Shown piece after piece: positions 15,734-23,981 of a stretch of 64,000 nt of DNA (positions are counted from its first letter, which is position 1; the number at the start of each line of letters is the position of its first letter). The DNA is from Bradyrhizobium sp. Ghvi (GTDB taxonomy: Bacteria > Pseudomonadota > Alphaproteobacteria > Rhizobiales > Xanthobacteraceae): the NCBI RefSeq assembly GCF_900115265.1, contig NZ_FOVU01000012.1, forward strand, positions 1 to 64,000, given 5' to 3'. The translations under genes were made by a program, and so were the position numbers. The notes beneath the pieces were generated by a model. It saw nothing but the letters and a program-made list of their open reading frames with translations, searched no databases and was not told where the DNA came from.

Positions 15734-17281
15734 CTACATCTGGACTTCGATCAGCCGCGGCCCCGGCTCGGCGACGGCTTCCGCCAGCGCCTTGTTGAAC
15801 TCGTCGGCATTGGTGACGGCGCGGCCGGGCACGCCCATGCCCTTGGCCAGCGCGACGAAATCGAGCGTCGGACGGTCGAGCCGGAGCATGTCGTTGGCGC
15901 GCTGGCCGGGCTCGCCGGCACCGACATTGTCGAACTCGCCGCGCAGGATCTGGTAGATGCGGTTGGCGAACACGATGGTGACGATGTTGAGATTCTCGCG
16001 GGCCTGGGTCCACAGCGACTGGATCGTGTACATCGCACTGCCGTCACCGACCATGGTGATGACCTTGCGCTCCGGGCAGGCGATCGCGGCGCCGATCGAC
16101 AGCGGCGTCGAGAAGCCGATCGAGCCGCCCATGTTCTGCAGCCAGTCGTGCGGCGCGGCGGCCGCCGTCGGCGGGAAGAAGCCGCGGCCGGTGGTCAAGG
16201 ACTCGTCGACCATGATCGCGTTCTCGGGGATCGCGCATGCGATCGCCTGCGCGATCGAGGCGAAGGTGAGCGCGCCGGTCGGCTTGGCCAGCTCAGCCAA
16301 GGTCTGCGGCTTGACGTCCTTGGCGCTGGCCTTGACGGCGCCGGCGAGCGCTTCCAGCGCGGCGACCGAATTCTCGCCCCAGGAAGTCATGCGATGCACC
16401 TCGCAGCCCTCGGGCTTGAGCATGCTCGGCTTGTTCGGATAGGCGAAGAACGCGACGGGATCGTCGGCCTCGACCAGCACGATGTGACGGAACTTGGCCA
16501 GCATCGGCAGCGCGTGCTCGATGACGTAATGGATACGGTCGATCGAGAAGCGGCCGCGGCCGCGCGCCATCTTCGGACGGAAGGTCGGGCCCATCACGGT
16601 GCAGCCGGTCTTGCCCGCGATGCGCTCGGCCAGGGCCAGGCCCTGCTCGCTGAGCGCGCTGCCGGTCATCAGCAGCAGCGTGCCCTCGCCGTGGCCGTGC
16701 AGGATTTTTGCGGCCTGCTCGACCGCCTGCGGCGAATAGCTGGCGCGCTGCTGCTCGGCCGGGACCTCGGCGACGCCGTCGGCCTCGTTCCAGGCGGTGT
16801 CGGCGGGCAGGATCAGGGTCGCGATCTGCGGCGGGGCGCTTCTGGCGGCGGCGATCGCGGCGGCGCCGTCGGCGGCGACCGATTTGGAGTTCGGGGAGGT
16901 GCGGACCCAGGACGACATCGGCCGGGCAAGGCCCTCGATGTCGGAAGTCAGCGGCGCGTTGTAGTCGATGTGGTAGACGGCATGCTGGCCGACGATGTTG
17001 ACGATGCCGGAATTGGCCTTCTTGGCGTTGTGCAGATTGGCAAGTCCGTTGGCGAGGCCGGGACCGAGATGCAGCAGGGTCGAGGCCGGCGTGCCCTTCA
17101 TGCGGAAATAGCCGTCGGCGGCACCCGTCACCACGCCTTCGAACAGGCCGAGCACGCACCGCATGCCCGGCACGCGGTCGAGCGCTGCGACAAAATGCAT
17201 CTCGGAGGTGCCGGGGTTGGTGAAGCAGACATCCACCCCGCCCTTGACCATCGTCCGCACCAGGCTTTCCGCACCGTTCAT
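15734..17281 (-). CDS. TPP-dependent acetolactate synthase/decarboxylase-family enzyme
   Basis: A 515-residue thiamine-diphosphate enzyme with the three-domain layout of acetolactate synthase and benzoylformate decarboxylase. The N-terminal Pyr domain has CFTNPGTSEMHF and the cofactor-activating Glu in LGLFEGVVTGAADGY. The C-terminal PP domain has the GDGSAMYTIQSLW TPP-Mg motif with the downstream Asn in VFANRIYQIL. At this size, without a regulatory subunit gene nearby, it is more likely a 2-oxo-acid decarboxylase or carboligase than the biosynthetic IlvB. ATG at 17281 has GGGAG upstream and is preferred to the open frame before it. The substrate is unknown. Confidence 0.8.
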   Translation of the reverse strand: MNGAESLVRTMVKGGVDVCFTNPGTSEMHFVAALDRVPGMRCVLGLFEGVVTGAADGYFRMKGTPASTLLHLGPGLANGLANLHNAKKANSGIVNIVGQHAVYHIDYNAPLTSDIEGLARPMSSWVRTSPNSKSVAADGAAAIAAARSAPPQIATLILPADTAWNEADGVAEVPAEQQRASYSPQAVEQAAKILHGHGEGTLLLMTGSALSEQGLALAERIAGKTGCTVMGPTFRPKMARGRGRFSIDRIHYVIEHALPMLAKFRHIVLVEADDPVAFFAYPNKPSMLKPEGCEVHRMTSWGENSVAALEALAGAVKASAKDVKPQTLAELAKPTGALTFASIAQAIACAIPENAIMVDESLTTGRGFFPPTAAAAPHDWLQNMGGSIGFSTPLSIGAAIACPERKVITMVGDGSAMYTIQSLWTQARENLNIVTIVFANRIYQILRGEFDNVGAGEPGQRANDMLRLDRPTLDFVALAKGMGVPGRAVTNADEFNKALAEAVAEPGPRLIEVQM

Positions 17282-17560
17282 CCCAAGACTCCCGCAGGCA
17301 ATTTCCAACGTTCCATCCGATCAATCATTGTTCGCTCGGCCCGTCAAAGCAATAGCCGGCATAGCGGCCCTGCCCGGCAGGGCGATGCGCCCGCTTGGCT
17401 AACGCTTTCCGACAAATTGGTGCTGTTGCCGATTTGGTAACGCCATCCGTTAACGATGCCCCGTCTGTTAAGAAGGTTTGCCTCACGGGGCCGTGGCTTG
17501 CGGAATGCCCGCAAATATGGCCTGTGGTTTCCGTTGAATCGATTTTTGTTGGGGGAAACA

Positions 17561-18136
17561 ATGATCCGGTTTTTTGCCGCACCGATCACCGCAATCGCGC
17601 TCTTGCTGGCTGGCGCCGCCGACGCGTCTGCAGCGGGGATGATCGACTTCACGGGCACCAGCTCCACCGGCTTTCTCGGCGGCGGAGCGAGCCCGATCCC
17701 CCGCACCACCGTCATGTACAACGGCAATTATGCCCCCGGCACGATCGTGGTGAACACCGCCGAGCGCCGGCTCTATCTCGTGCTGCAGAACGGCCAGGCG
17801 CTGCGCTACGGCATCGGCGTCGGCCGTGACGGCTTCCGCTGGGGCGGGGTGCACAAGATCACCGCCAAGAAGGAATGGCCGGAATGGACGCCGCCGTCGC
17901 AGATGATCGCCCGCCGGCCCGACCTGCCGCGCCACATGAAGGGCGGCATCGAGAACCCGCTCGGCGCCCGCGCGATGTATCTGGGCTCGACGCTCTACCG
18001 CATCCACGGCTCCAACGAGCCGGAGACGATCGGCCAGGCAGTGTCCTCGGGCTGCTTCCGCATGACCAACGACGACGTCACCGACCTCTACGGCCGCGTC
18101 TCGGTCGGCACCACCGTGGTGGTGCTGAACAACTAG
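17561..18136 (+). CDS. L,D-transpeptidase (YkuD domain)
   Basis: A 191-residue exported enzyme that makes 3-3 cross-links in peptidoglycan or attaches proteins to it. The signal peptide spans residues 1-25. The YkuD domain runs from about 60 to the end, with catalytic His149 and Cys165 in the signature IHGSNEPETIGQAVSSGCFR. ATG at 17561 with GGGGGAAACA fits the signal peptide; the frame continues upstream without reason. Rhizobia carry many such paralogues. It is divergent from the TPP enzyme gene. Confidence 0.9.
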   Translation: MIRFFAAPITAIALLLAGAADASAAGMIDFTGTSSTGFLGGGASPIPRTTVMYNGNYAPGTIVVNTAERRLYLVLQNGQALRYGIGVGRDGFRWGGVHKITAKKEWPEWTPPSQMIARRPDLPRHMKGGIENPLGARAMYLGSTLYRIHGSNEPETIGQAVSSGCFRMTNDDVTDLYGRVSVGTTVVVLNN

Positions 18137-18218
18137 AGCGCGGCAAGGCGGGAACCGGCTTCGCCCGCGAATCTGCGGACTTGTGCGTTGCCGGCGAATG
18201 CGGCAGCGTTGCGTGACG

Positions 18219-19049
18219 ATGCGCGCTTTCAACCGGCCCTCGGCTATCCTCCGCTTCTCCCCGCTGGCGCTTGCGGCGTTCGCGCTTGCGGCTGACATCG
18301 TCCCCCTTGGCGTCGTGAGCTCGGCGAGCGCCGGCGAATTGCCGGCGATCGCCTCACGCCAGCGCACCGAGAAGAAGAGCTTTACCGACGCCGAGATCGT
18401 CGACGGCTTTTTCAAGACCGCCTTCGGCGCCGAGTACCACCTCGCCGGCCGCGTCGACCGCATCCGCAAGTTCGACGAACCGGTGCGCGTATTCGCCGAG
18501 ACCGACCGCGCCGACCGCAAGGCGCAGCTCGCAAGGGTCGTGGCCGACATCGGCAAGCACGTACAGCATCTCGACATCGCCATGGCCGACAGCAGCGAAG
18601 CGGCGAACGTGCGGGTCAAGATGGTGCGCGACCGCGATCTCTATCGCACCATTGCGAGCTTCTACGGCGCGGAGAAGGCGCGCGAGATCCGCACCTCGCT
18701 CGATCCGCAGTGCCTGTCCGGCTTTCGCAAGAACGACCAGTTCGAGATCGAGCATTCCGACGTCATCCTCACCGTCGACGTCGGCGACTTCACCTTCCTC
18801 GACTGCGCCTATGAGGAGGTGCTGCAATCGCTCGGGCCGATCAACGACACATCGAGCGTGCCGTGGACGATGTTCAACGACAATGTGTCGATGGGCTATT
18901 TCGACGTCTACGACCAGTACATCCTCAACCTGCTGTACGATCCCCGCATCAAGGCCGGCATGACGGTGCCGGAGGTGAGAGAAGTGCTGCCCGACGTGCT
19001 CGCCGACGTGCGCGCCTGGGTGAAGCGGGTGAACGATTTGAAGGAGTGA
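18219..19049 (+). CDS. Exported DUF2927-family protein
   Basis: A 276-residue protein with a signal peptide (about residues 1-38). The mature domain (DAEIVDGFFKTAFGAEYHLA ... IRKFDEPVRVFAETDRAD ... YEEVLQSLGPINDTSSVPWT) fits DUF2927, a family with metalloprotease-like features but no proven function. Two cysteines (in PQCLSGF and FLDCAYEE) may form a disulfide in the periplasm. The start is uncertain: the ATG at 18219 (MRAFNRP) gives a clean signal peptide. It lies 82 bases after the transpeptidase and may share its transcript. Confidence 0.65.
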   Translation: MRAFNRPSAILRFSPLALAAFALAADIVPLGVVSSASAGELPAIASRQRTEKKSFTDAEIVDGFFKTAFGAEYHLAGRVDRIRKFDEPVRVFAETDRADRKAQLARVVADIGKHVQHLDIAMADSSEAANVRVKMVRDRDLYRTIASFYGAEKAREIRTSLDPQCLSGFRKNDQFEIEHSDVILTVDVGDFTFLDCAYEEVLQSLGPINDTSSVPWTMFNDNVSMGYFDVYDQYILNLLYDPRIKAGMTVPEVREVLPDVLADVRAWVKRVNDLKE

Positions 19050-19078
19050 GCTGCCGGCGCCATTGCGAGAACTCGTAG

Positions 19079-19186
19079 GGTGGGTTAGCGCTAGCGTAAC
19101 CCACCTCTTTGGCTTCTTCCGCGTCGACGGAAATGGTGGGTTACGCCAGGCGGCTGCGCTTTGCGCATCCGCATGGCTAACCCACC
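19079..19186. repeat. Paired palindromic repeats (GGTGGGTTA...TAACCCACC)
   Basis: Two inverted repeats with the same arms stand side by side. At 19079-19104 GGTGGGTTA and TAACCCACC flank a 8-base centre; at 19135-19186 the same arms flank a longer loop. They lie between convergent genes. This arm sequence is, to my knowledge, a common rhizobial intergenic repeat, and it may act as a bidirectional terminator here. Confidence 0.75.
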
Positions 19187-19192
19187 CCACGA

Positions 19193-20320
19193 TTACCTCA
19201 CCAGATCAGCCACCGTGGTCGCGGCCTTCAGCCCGGTGCCGGTGAGGACGGCGACGGTGGTCTCGTTCGCCTTGATCGCCCCACTGGCCGAGAGCTTCTC
19301 CAGCGCTGCCGCCGCGCTGGCGCTGGTGGGTTCAGTGAACAGGCCTTGCCGCGCCAGGCGGCGCAGCGCCGCGACGATCTCGTCCTCGGTGAGCGCGACC
19401 GTGCCGCCACCGCTTTCACGCAAGGCGGCGATGATCTCGCGCAGCCGCAGCGGAGACTTGATCGCGGTGCCTTCGGCGATGGTCTTGCTCACCTCGCGTG
19501 CGACCGGCGTATCGACGCCGGCCTTGAAGCTCGCATCGACCGGCGAGCAGTTGAGCGGCTGGGCCGCGAACAGGCGCGGCAGCCGTGCGATCTGCCCCGC
19601 CTTCAGGAGCTCGCGAAATCCGAAGGCGCAGCCCAGAAGACTGCTGCCGGCGCCGACGGGAGCGATGACGTTATCGGGCGCTTTAAAGCCGAGATCTTCC
19701 CAGATCTCATAGGCGAAGGATTTTGTGCCCTCAAGGAAGAACGGCTGCCAATTGTGGCTGGCATAGAAGGTCCGGCTCGACTGCCTGATGGCTTCCGCCT
19801 CCGACTCCTCGCGCGGGCCCTCAACGAGCTGCACCTCGGCGCCATATGCGCGCACCTGCGCGATCTTGGCGGGCGAGGTCGAGGCCGGCGCCAGGATCTT
19901 CACACGCATGCCGCCGGCCGCGCCAAGCCCCGCCATCGACGAGCCGCCGTTGCCGGAGGAATCCTCCAGAATGGCGTTGACGCCGATCTGCCGCAGGAAG
20001 GACAGCATGACCGAAGAGCCGCGGTCCTTGAAGCTGCCGGTCGGATTGAACCATTCGAGCTTGAAGAACGGTCGCAAATCGCCCCACGCCTGCTGCACCA
20101 GCGGCGTGCAGCCCGTGCCGAGCGAAATCGGGTCCTTGATCTCGACCGGCAGCGCCGCGCGGTAGCGCCAGAGCGACCGCGTGCTGCCGTCGATATCCGC
20201 GCGCGAAATCCCTGCGCCCGGGGTCACCAGCAGCGGCGTGCGCTCATCCGAGCACCAGCGCGGCTCATGCAGGGAATAGAGCTTTCCGTTGCGGGGGTCG
20301 ATGTAGCTGGCGGCGGTCAT
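19193..20320 (-). CDS. Threonine-synthase-like PLP-dependent enzyme
   Basis: A 375-residue fold-type II PLP enzyme. The cofactor lysine is Lys98 in WFNPTGSFKDRGSSVM. EDSSGNGGSSMAGLGAAGG matches the phosphate- and substrate-binding loop of threonine synthase-like enzymes, and PVGAGSSLLGC is the glycine-rich PLP phosphate cup. An N-terminal segment with Cys23 suggests the short zinc-less class seen in diaminopropionate/threonine synthase relatives. The genuine ThrC is usually longer and encoded elsewhere, so the substrate is unproven. It is a single gene ending against the paired repeats. Confidence 0.75.
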   Translation of the reverse strand: MTAASYIDPRNGKLYSLHEPRWCSDERTPLLVTPGAGISRADIDGSTRSLWRYRAALPVEIKDPISLGTGCTPLVQQAWGDLRPFFKLEWFNPTGSFKDRGSSVMLSFLRQIGVNAILEDSSGNGGSSMAGLGAAGGMRVKILAPASTSPAKIAQVRAYGAEVQLVEGPREESEAEAIRQSSRTFYASHNWQPFFLEGTKSFAYEIWEDLGFKAPDNVIAPVGAGSSLLGCAFGFRELLKAGQIARLPRLFAAQPLNCSPVDASFKAGVDTPVAREVSKTIAEGTAIKSPLRLREIIAALRESGGGTVALTEDEIVAALRRLARQGLFTEPTSASAAAALEKLSASGAIKANETTVAVLTGTGLKAATTVADLVR

Positions 20321-20660
20321 TGGGGGTCTCCGGGTCGAAGGTGGACTGTACGATCGGTCGGCTGGCGCGTCCTATCCAGGATTCGACGCGCGCGCTCCAA
20401 ACGCTGCAGCGCCTCTTGAAAACACGATAACAAGATATATTTCAATGCCTTAATGGAAGTCGCCGGCGCGGCGTCACTGCCCCCGCGGGGCGACGGCGAG
20501 AATTCGGCCGAGAACCGTCTTGCCTGCCCCTTACGATTAACTTGTCTGTCGTGGCTGGCCGCTACAATATGTTGGATTGCATCGCCGGGCTCTGTCCCGG
20601 CAACGCTGATAAGCCAGGCCCGTCCAAGCGGCGGGCCGTTGGCTTTTTGGGAGTTTGGCC

Positions 20661-21917
20661 ATGAGCCGCGCGAACCGTACTGACCACATCCGTCTCACCT
20701 CGCACCCCGAGCCCGGCCGCAAGGCGGCCTTTCCGATTCACTGGGGCGCCCCCGACGCACGCGCCCGCGGGCCGATCATCGGCACGGTGTCACGCGCGGG
20801 CGACCGCAACGTGATCGGCAGCCATGGCGGCTCCTATGCAATGTACCGCGCGCTGGCCGTCTCCGCCGGCGCGCTCGACCCGATCCGCAGGCCCGACCTC
20901 ACCAACACCTTCCCGGCCGCGACCATCGGTCCGTTCGAGCAATGGCGCGATCCCGCCAAGATCGTCGCGCTCGATCCCTGGGGCCATCTGGTCGCCGAGA
21001 ATTTTCGTCAGGAGATCGCCGAAGGCGTCGACATCCGCCCCAGCATCGCGGTGACGCGCGCACGGCTGGACCTGCCGGAGATTCGCGAGGCGCTCGCCGC
21101 AAAACGGCTGCGCGCCGACGGCGAGGTCGTGCACGCCAATGGCAGCGTGTCGGTGGTGAAGATCGCGATCGATCCGGTCTGGTACCTGCCCGGGCTTGCC
21201 GAGCGCTTCGGAGCCAACGAGACCGAGCTGCGCCGTACGCTGTTCGAGCAGACCGCCGGCATGTTCCCCGAGCTCGTCACCCGGCCGGACCTGAAGGTGT
21301 TCCTGCCGCCGATCGGCGGAACCACCGTTTACATGTTCGGCGATGTGACCAAACTGCCTGATCATCGCACCAGGATCACCTGCCGCGTGCATGACGAGTG
21401 CAACGGCTCGGACGTGTTCGGCTCGGACATCTGCACCTGCCGCCCCTATCTGATCCACGGCATCGAGGAATCCGCACGCGGCGCGCAGGAGGGCGGGCTC
21501 GGGCTCGTCGTCTATAACCGGAAAGAGGGCCGCGCGCTCGGCGAGGTCACCAAATTCCTGGTCTACAATGCGCGCAAGCGCCAGGAGGACGGCGATGCGG
21601 CCGCCGCCTATTTCGAGCGCACCGAATGTGTCGCCGGCGTCCAGGACGCGCGCTTCCAGCAATTGATGCCGGATACGATCCACTGGCTCGGCCTGAAGCG
21701 GATCGACCGCTTCCTGTCGATGAGCGACATGAAGTACGACGCGCTGACCTCGCAAGGCATCGACATCGTCGAGCGCGTGCCGATCCCCCCCGAGCTGATC
21801 CCGGCCGACGCCTATGTCGAGATCGCCGCGAAGAAGGCCGCCGGCTATTACTCGACCGACATCGCGCCGGAGAAGGACGTCGAGGGCGTGGTCGGGCGTT
21901 CGCTGGAAAAATACTGA
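20661..21917 (+). CDS. GTP cyclohydrolase II-like protein (URC1 family)
   Basis: A 418-residue protein. The second half is a GTP cyclohydrolase II domain with the zinc ligands Cys247, Cys258 and Cys260 in HDECNGSDVFGSDICTC. About 200 residues of extra N-terminal sequence are absent from riboflavin-pathway RibA. The RibA signature EGRGIGL is altered to EGRALGE. This long form is the type called URC1 in the yeast uracil catabolic pathway; downstream lie DUF1688 (URC4 type) and a uracil phosphoribosyltransferase-like gene, the same gene set. The inferred role is ring opening of a uracil nucleotide rather than riboflavin synthesis. ATG at 20661 follows GGGAG at good spacing. It is first in the operon, 7 bases before the next gene. 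Confidence 0.85.
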   Translation: MSRANRTDHIRLTSHPEPGRKAAFPIHWGAPDARARGPIIGTVSRAGDRNVIGSHGGSYAMYRALAVSAGALDPIRRPDLTNTFPAATIGPFEQWRDPAKIVALDPWGHLVAENFRQEIAEGVDIRPSIAVTRARLDLPEIREALAAKRLRADGEVVHANGSVSVVKIAIDPVWYLPGLAERFGANETELRRTLFEQTAGMFPELVTRPDLKVFLPPIGGTTVYMFGDVTKLPDHRTRITCRVHDECNGSDVFGSDICTCRPYLIHGIEESARGAQEGGLGLVVYNRKEGRALGEVTKFLVYNARKRQEDGDAAAAYFERTECVAGVQDARFQQLMPDTIHWLGLKRIDRFLSMSDMKYDALTSQGIDIVERVPIPPELIPADAYVEIAAKKAAGYYSTDIAPEKDVEGVVGRSLEKY

Positions 21918-21924
21918 TCTCGTG

Positions 21925-23163
21925 ATGGCGGACGTTCTGGAACACGAGGCACGCGCGCTGCTCACCGCCAAGGCGGTTCGCGCGCGGGCTGGACAAATGC
22001 TCGACATCGGCCTGTCCGGCGGGCTGACACATTTCACCGTCGATCTCGATCGGATGGATGGCGTTGCAGATGCCGTGCTCGACGTGACGCGGAAAGCCTA
22101 TCCGACGCTCGACATTCCCTTCCATGCGCGGTGGCGGCATTTTGTGTTCGGCGGCCTCGACCGCTGGGCTCAATTGGCCGGCGCAACATCGTGGCCCGAT
22201 CGAGCCGCGCGGGCGCGCGCGGAGTTCGACCTTGCCATCGTCAGTGTGCTGCTCGACGCCGGCGCCGGCGCGACCTGGCGATACCGTGATGCGGTGACGG
22301 GACAAGGCATCGGCCGCTCCGAGGGACTGGCTCTCGCAAGCCTCGACATGTTTGCCGGCGGCCTGTTTTCCCGCGATGCGCGCGCGCCGTTCAGGGTCGA
22401 TGCGGATGTGCTGGCACAGCTGCCGCTCTCGGCACTGACGTCGGCCTTCCAGGCCAGCGATGCCAATCCGCTGCTCGGTCTCGAGGGACGCACCGATCTG
22501 CTGCAACGTCTGGGCCGGCTGGTGGCAGCGCGCCCCGACATTTTCGGCATGCAGGACACGCCACGGCCCGGCGGCCTGTTCGATCATATCGCCGCGCAGG
22601 CAAACGATGGCAGCATCCCCGCACCCACGATTCTGTCCGCTGTGCTGAACCAGCTCGGGTCGATCTGGCCGTCGCGTCTGGAGCTTGCCGGTGTTCCGCT
22701 CGGCGATTGCTGGCGCCATCCCGCGATCAAGGCCGAGGATACGACCGCGGGTCTCGTCCCGCTGCACAAGCTGTCGCAATGGCTGAGCTATTCGCTGATC
22801 GAGCCGCTCCAGCGCGCCGGATTCGAGGTTACCGACATCGACGGCCTGACCGGGCTTGCCGAATACCGCAATGGCGGACTGTTCGTGGATCACGGAGTGC
22901 TGCGCCTGCGCGATGCGGCGGATGCGGATCGTGCGCATGCGGTGGATTCCCTGCTCGTCGTCGAGTGGCGCGCGCTGACCGTCGCACTGCTGGACCGCGT
23001 TGCCGAACGCGTTCGCGCCAAGCTCGGTCGCACGCCACAGTCGCTACCGCTCGCCAGCATTCTGGAAGGCGGCACCTGGGCCGCTGGCCGGGCCATTGCA
23101 TTTGCGCGCCGTCCCGACGGATCACCGCCGCTCAAGGTGATCAGCGACGGCACCGTGTTTTAA
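21925..23163 (+). CDS. DUF1688 protein (URC4 family)
   Basis: A 412-residue protein of DUF1688, whose eukaryotic member URC4 is required for uracil degradation by an unresolved step. There is no signal peptide or membrane segment. Landmarks are ALLTAKAVRARAGQMLDIGL, FHARWRHFVFGGLDRW, GAGATWRYRD and SEGLALASLDMFAGGLFS near residues 135-155. The C-terminal region (RTPQSLPLASILEGGTWAAG) is conserved in the family as I recall it. Start is ATG 21925; GTG 21922 is an alternative. Seven bases separate it from the cyclohydrolase gene, indicating translational coupling. The biochemical reaction is unknown. Confidence 0.82.
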   Translation: MADVLEHEARALLTAKAVRARAGQMLDIGLSGGLTHFTVDLDRMDGVADAVLDVTRKAYPTLDIPFHARWRHFVFGGLDRWAQLAGATSWPDRAARARAEFDLAIVSVLLDAGAGATWRYRDAVTGQGIGRSEGLALASLDMFAGGLFSRDARAPFRVDADVLAQLPLSALTSAFQASDANPLLGLEGRTDLLQRLGRLVAARPDIFGMQDTPRPGGLFDHIAAQANDGSIPAPTILSAVLNQLGSIWPSRLELAGVPLGDCWRHPAIKAEDTTAGLVPLHKLSQWLSYSLIEPLQRAGFEVTDIDGLTGLAEYRNGGLFVDHGVLRLRDAADADRAHAVDSLLVVEWRALTVALLDRVAERVRAKLGRTPQSLPLASILEGGTWAAGRAIAFARRPDGSPPLKVISDGTVF

Positions 23164-23164
23164 T

Positions 23165-23312
23165 CCCTCTCCCCTTGCGGGAGAGGGTGGCTTCGCGAAA
23201 GCGAAGCCGGGTGAGGGGTATGCCTCCGCGGGCACATCACTCACTGGAGTTTGCTGAAACATACCCCTCATCCGGCGCTTCGCGCCACCTTCTCCCACAG
23301 GGGGAGAAGGGA
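23165..23312. repeat. Intergenic palindromic element inside the uracil operon
   Basis: The left part contains CCCTCTCC...GGGAGAGGG and GGCTTCGCG...CGAAGCC hairpins. GTGAGGGGTAT in the middle is inverted as ATACCCCTCAT at 23261-23271, and the right part is TTCTCCCACAGGGGGAGAAG. The 48 bases from 23263 recur at 40241-40288 with a single difference. The element sits between the DUF1688 and upp-like genes, so it would be in their common mRNA. Confidence 0.85.
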
Positions 23313-23332
23313 AGAAGCAAGAGCATCCCATC

Positions 23333-23962
23333 ATGGAAGGCGTCACGATCGTCGATCATCCCCTGGTACAGCACAAGCTGACGCTGGTGCGCGACAAGTC
23401 GATCTCGACCAAGTCGTTCCGCGAGCTGATCAAGGAGATCGGCATGCTGCTGTGCTACGAGGTGACGCGCGACCTGCCGCTCGCCGATACCGTGATCGAG
23501 ACGCCGCTGGCGACGATGCATTCCGCCAAGATCGCGGGCAAGAAGCTGGTGTTCGTGCCGATGCTGCGCGCGGGCACGACCTTCGTCGACGGAATGATGG
23601 ACCTGGTGCCGACCGCGCGCGTCGCCCATATCGGCCTCTACCGCGAGCCCGAGAGCTTTGCGGCGGTGGAGTATTTCTTCAAATCGCCGTCCGATCTCAG
23701 CGAGCGCCTCGCCATCGTGGTGACGCCTGTCGTCGCGACCGCGAACACAGCGGTCGCCGCAATCGACCGGCTGAAGGAGCGCGGGGCCAAGGACATCCGT
23801 CTCGCCTGCCTGATCGCCGCGCCGGAAGGACTTGAGCGCCTGCGGGGCCTGCATCCGGACGTGCATATCTGGACTGCGGCGGTGGACGAAGGTCTCGACG
23901 ACAACGGTTTCATCCTGCCGGGACTCGGCGACGCCGGCGATCGCGCCTACGGAACCAGATGA
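23333..23962 (+). CDS. upp: Uracil phosphoribosyltransferase-like protein, variant PRPP loop
   Basis: A 209-residue protein with the full UPRT fold pattern: VDHPLVQHKLTLVRDKSIST, VFVPMLRAGTTFVDGM, ARVAHIGLYREPES and the uracil-binding end DDNGFILPGLGDAGDR. UPRT converts uracil and PRPP to UMP. The 13-residue PRPP loop that reads DPMLATGGS in ordinary Upp is here TPVVATANT (Thr131 to Thr139), lacking the conserved Asp and both glycines. It is the third gene of the cluster with the cyclohydrolase II-like and DUF1688 genes. The activity may be that of a pathway-specific UPRT (URC6-like) or a changed reaction. The Shine-Dalgarno is weak (GAAGAAG). Confidence 0.85.
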   Translation: MEGVTIVDHPLVQHKLTLVRDKSISTKSFRELIKEIGMLLCYEVTRDLPLADTVIETPLATMHSAKIAGKKLVFVPMLRAGTTFVDGMMDLVPTARVAHIGLYREPESFAAVEYFFKSPSDLSERLAIVVTPVVATANTAVAAIDRLKERGAKDIRLACLIAAPEGLERLRGLHPDVHIWTAAVDEGLDDNGFILPGLGDAGDRAYGTR

Positions 23963-23981
23963 AGGCAGCCTCGCCACACCA

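Noticed and set aside
15734..17281. Naming the first TPP enzyme as biosynthetic acetolactate synthase IlvB.
   Set aside because: There is no small regulatory subunit gene beside it, the length is short and the substrate-loop sequence is different; only the family is certain.
15677..17440. A 587-codon plus-strand frame opposite the TPP enzyme gene.
   Set aside because: The TPP enzyme on the other strand has complete cofactor motifs. This frame gives an Arg/Gly/Asp-rich product without family pattern.
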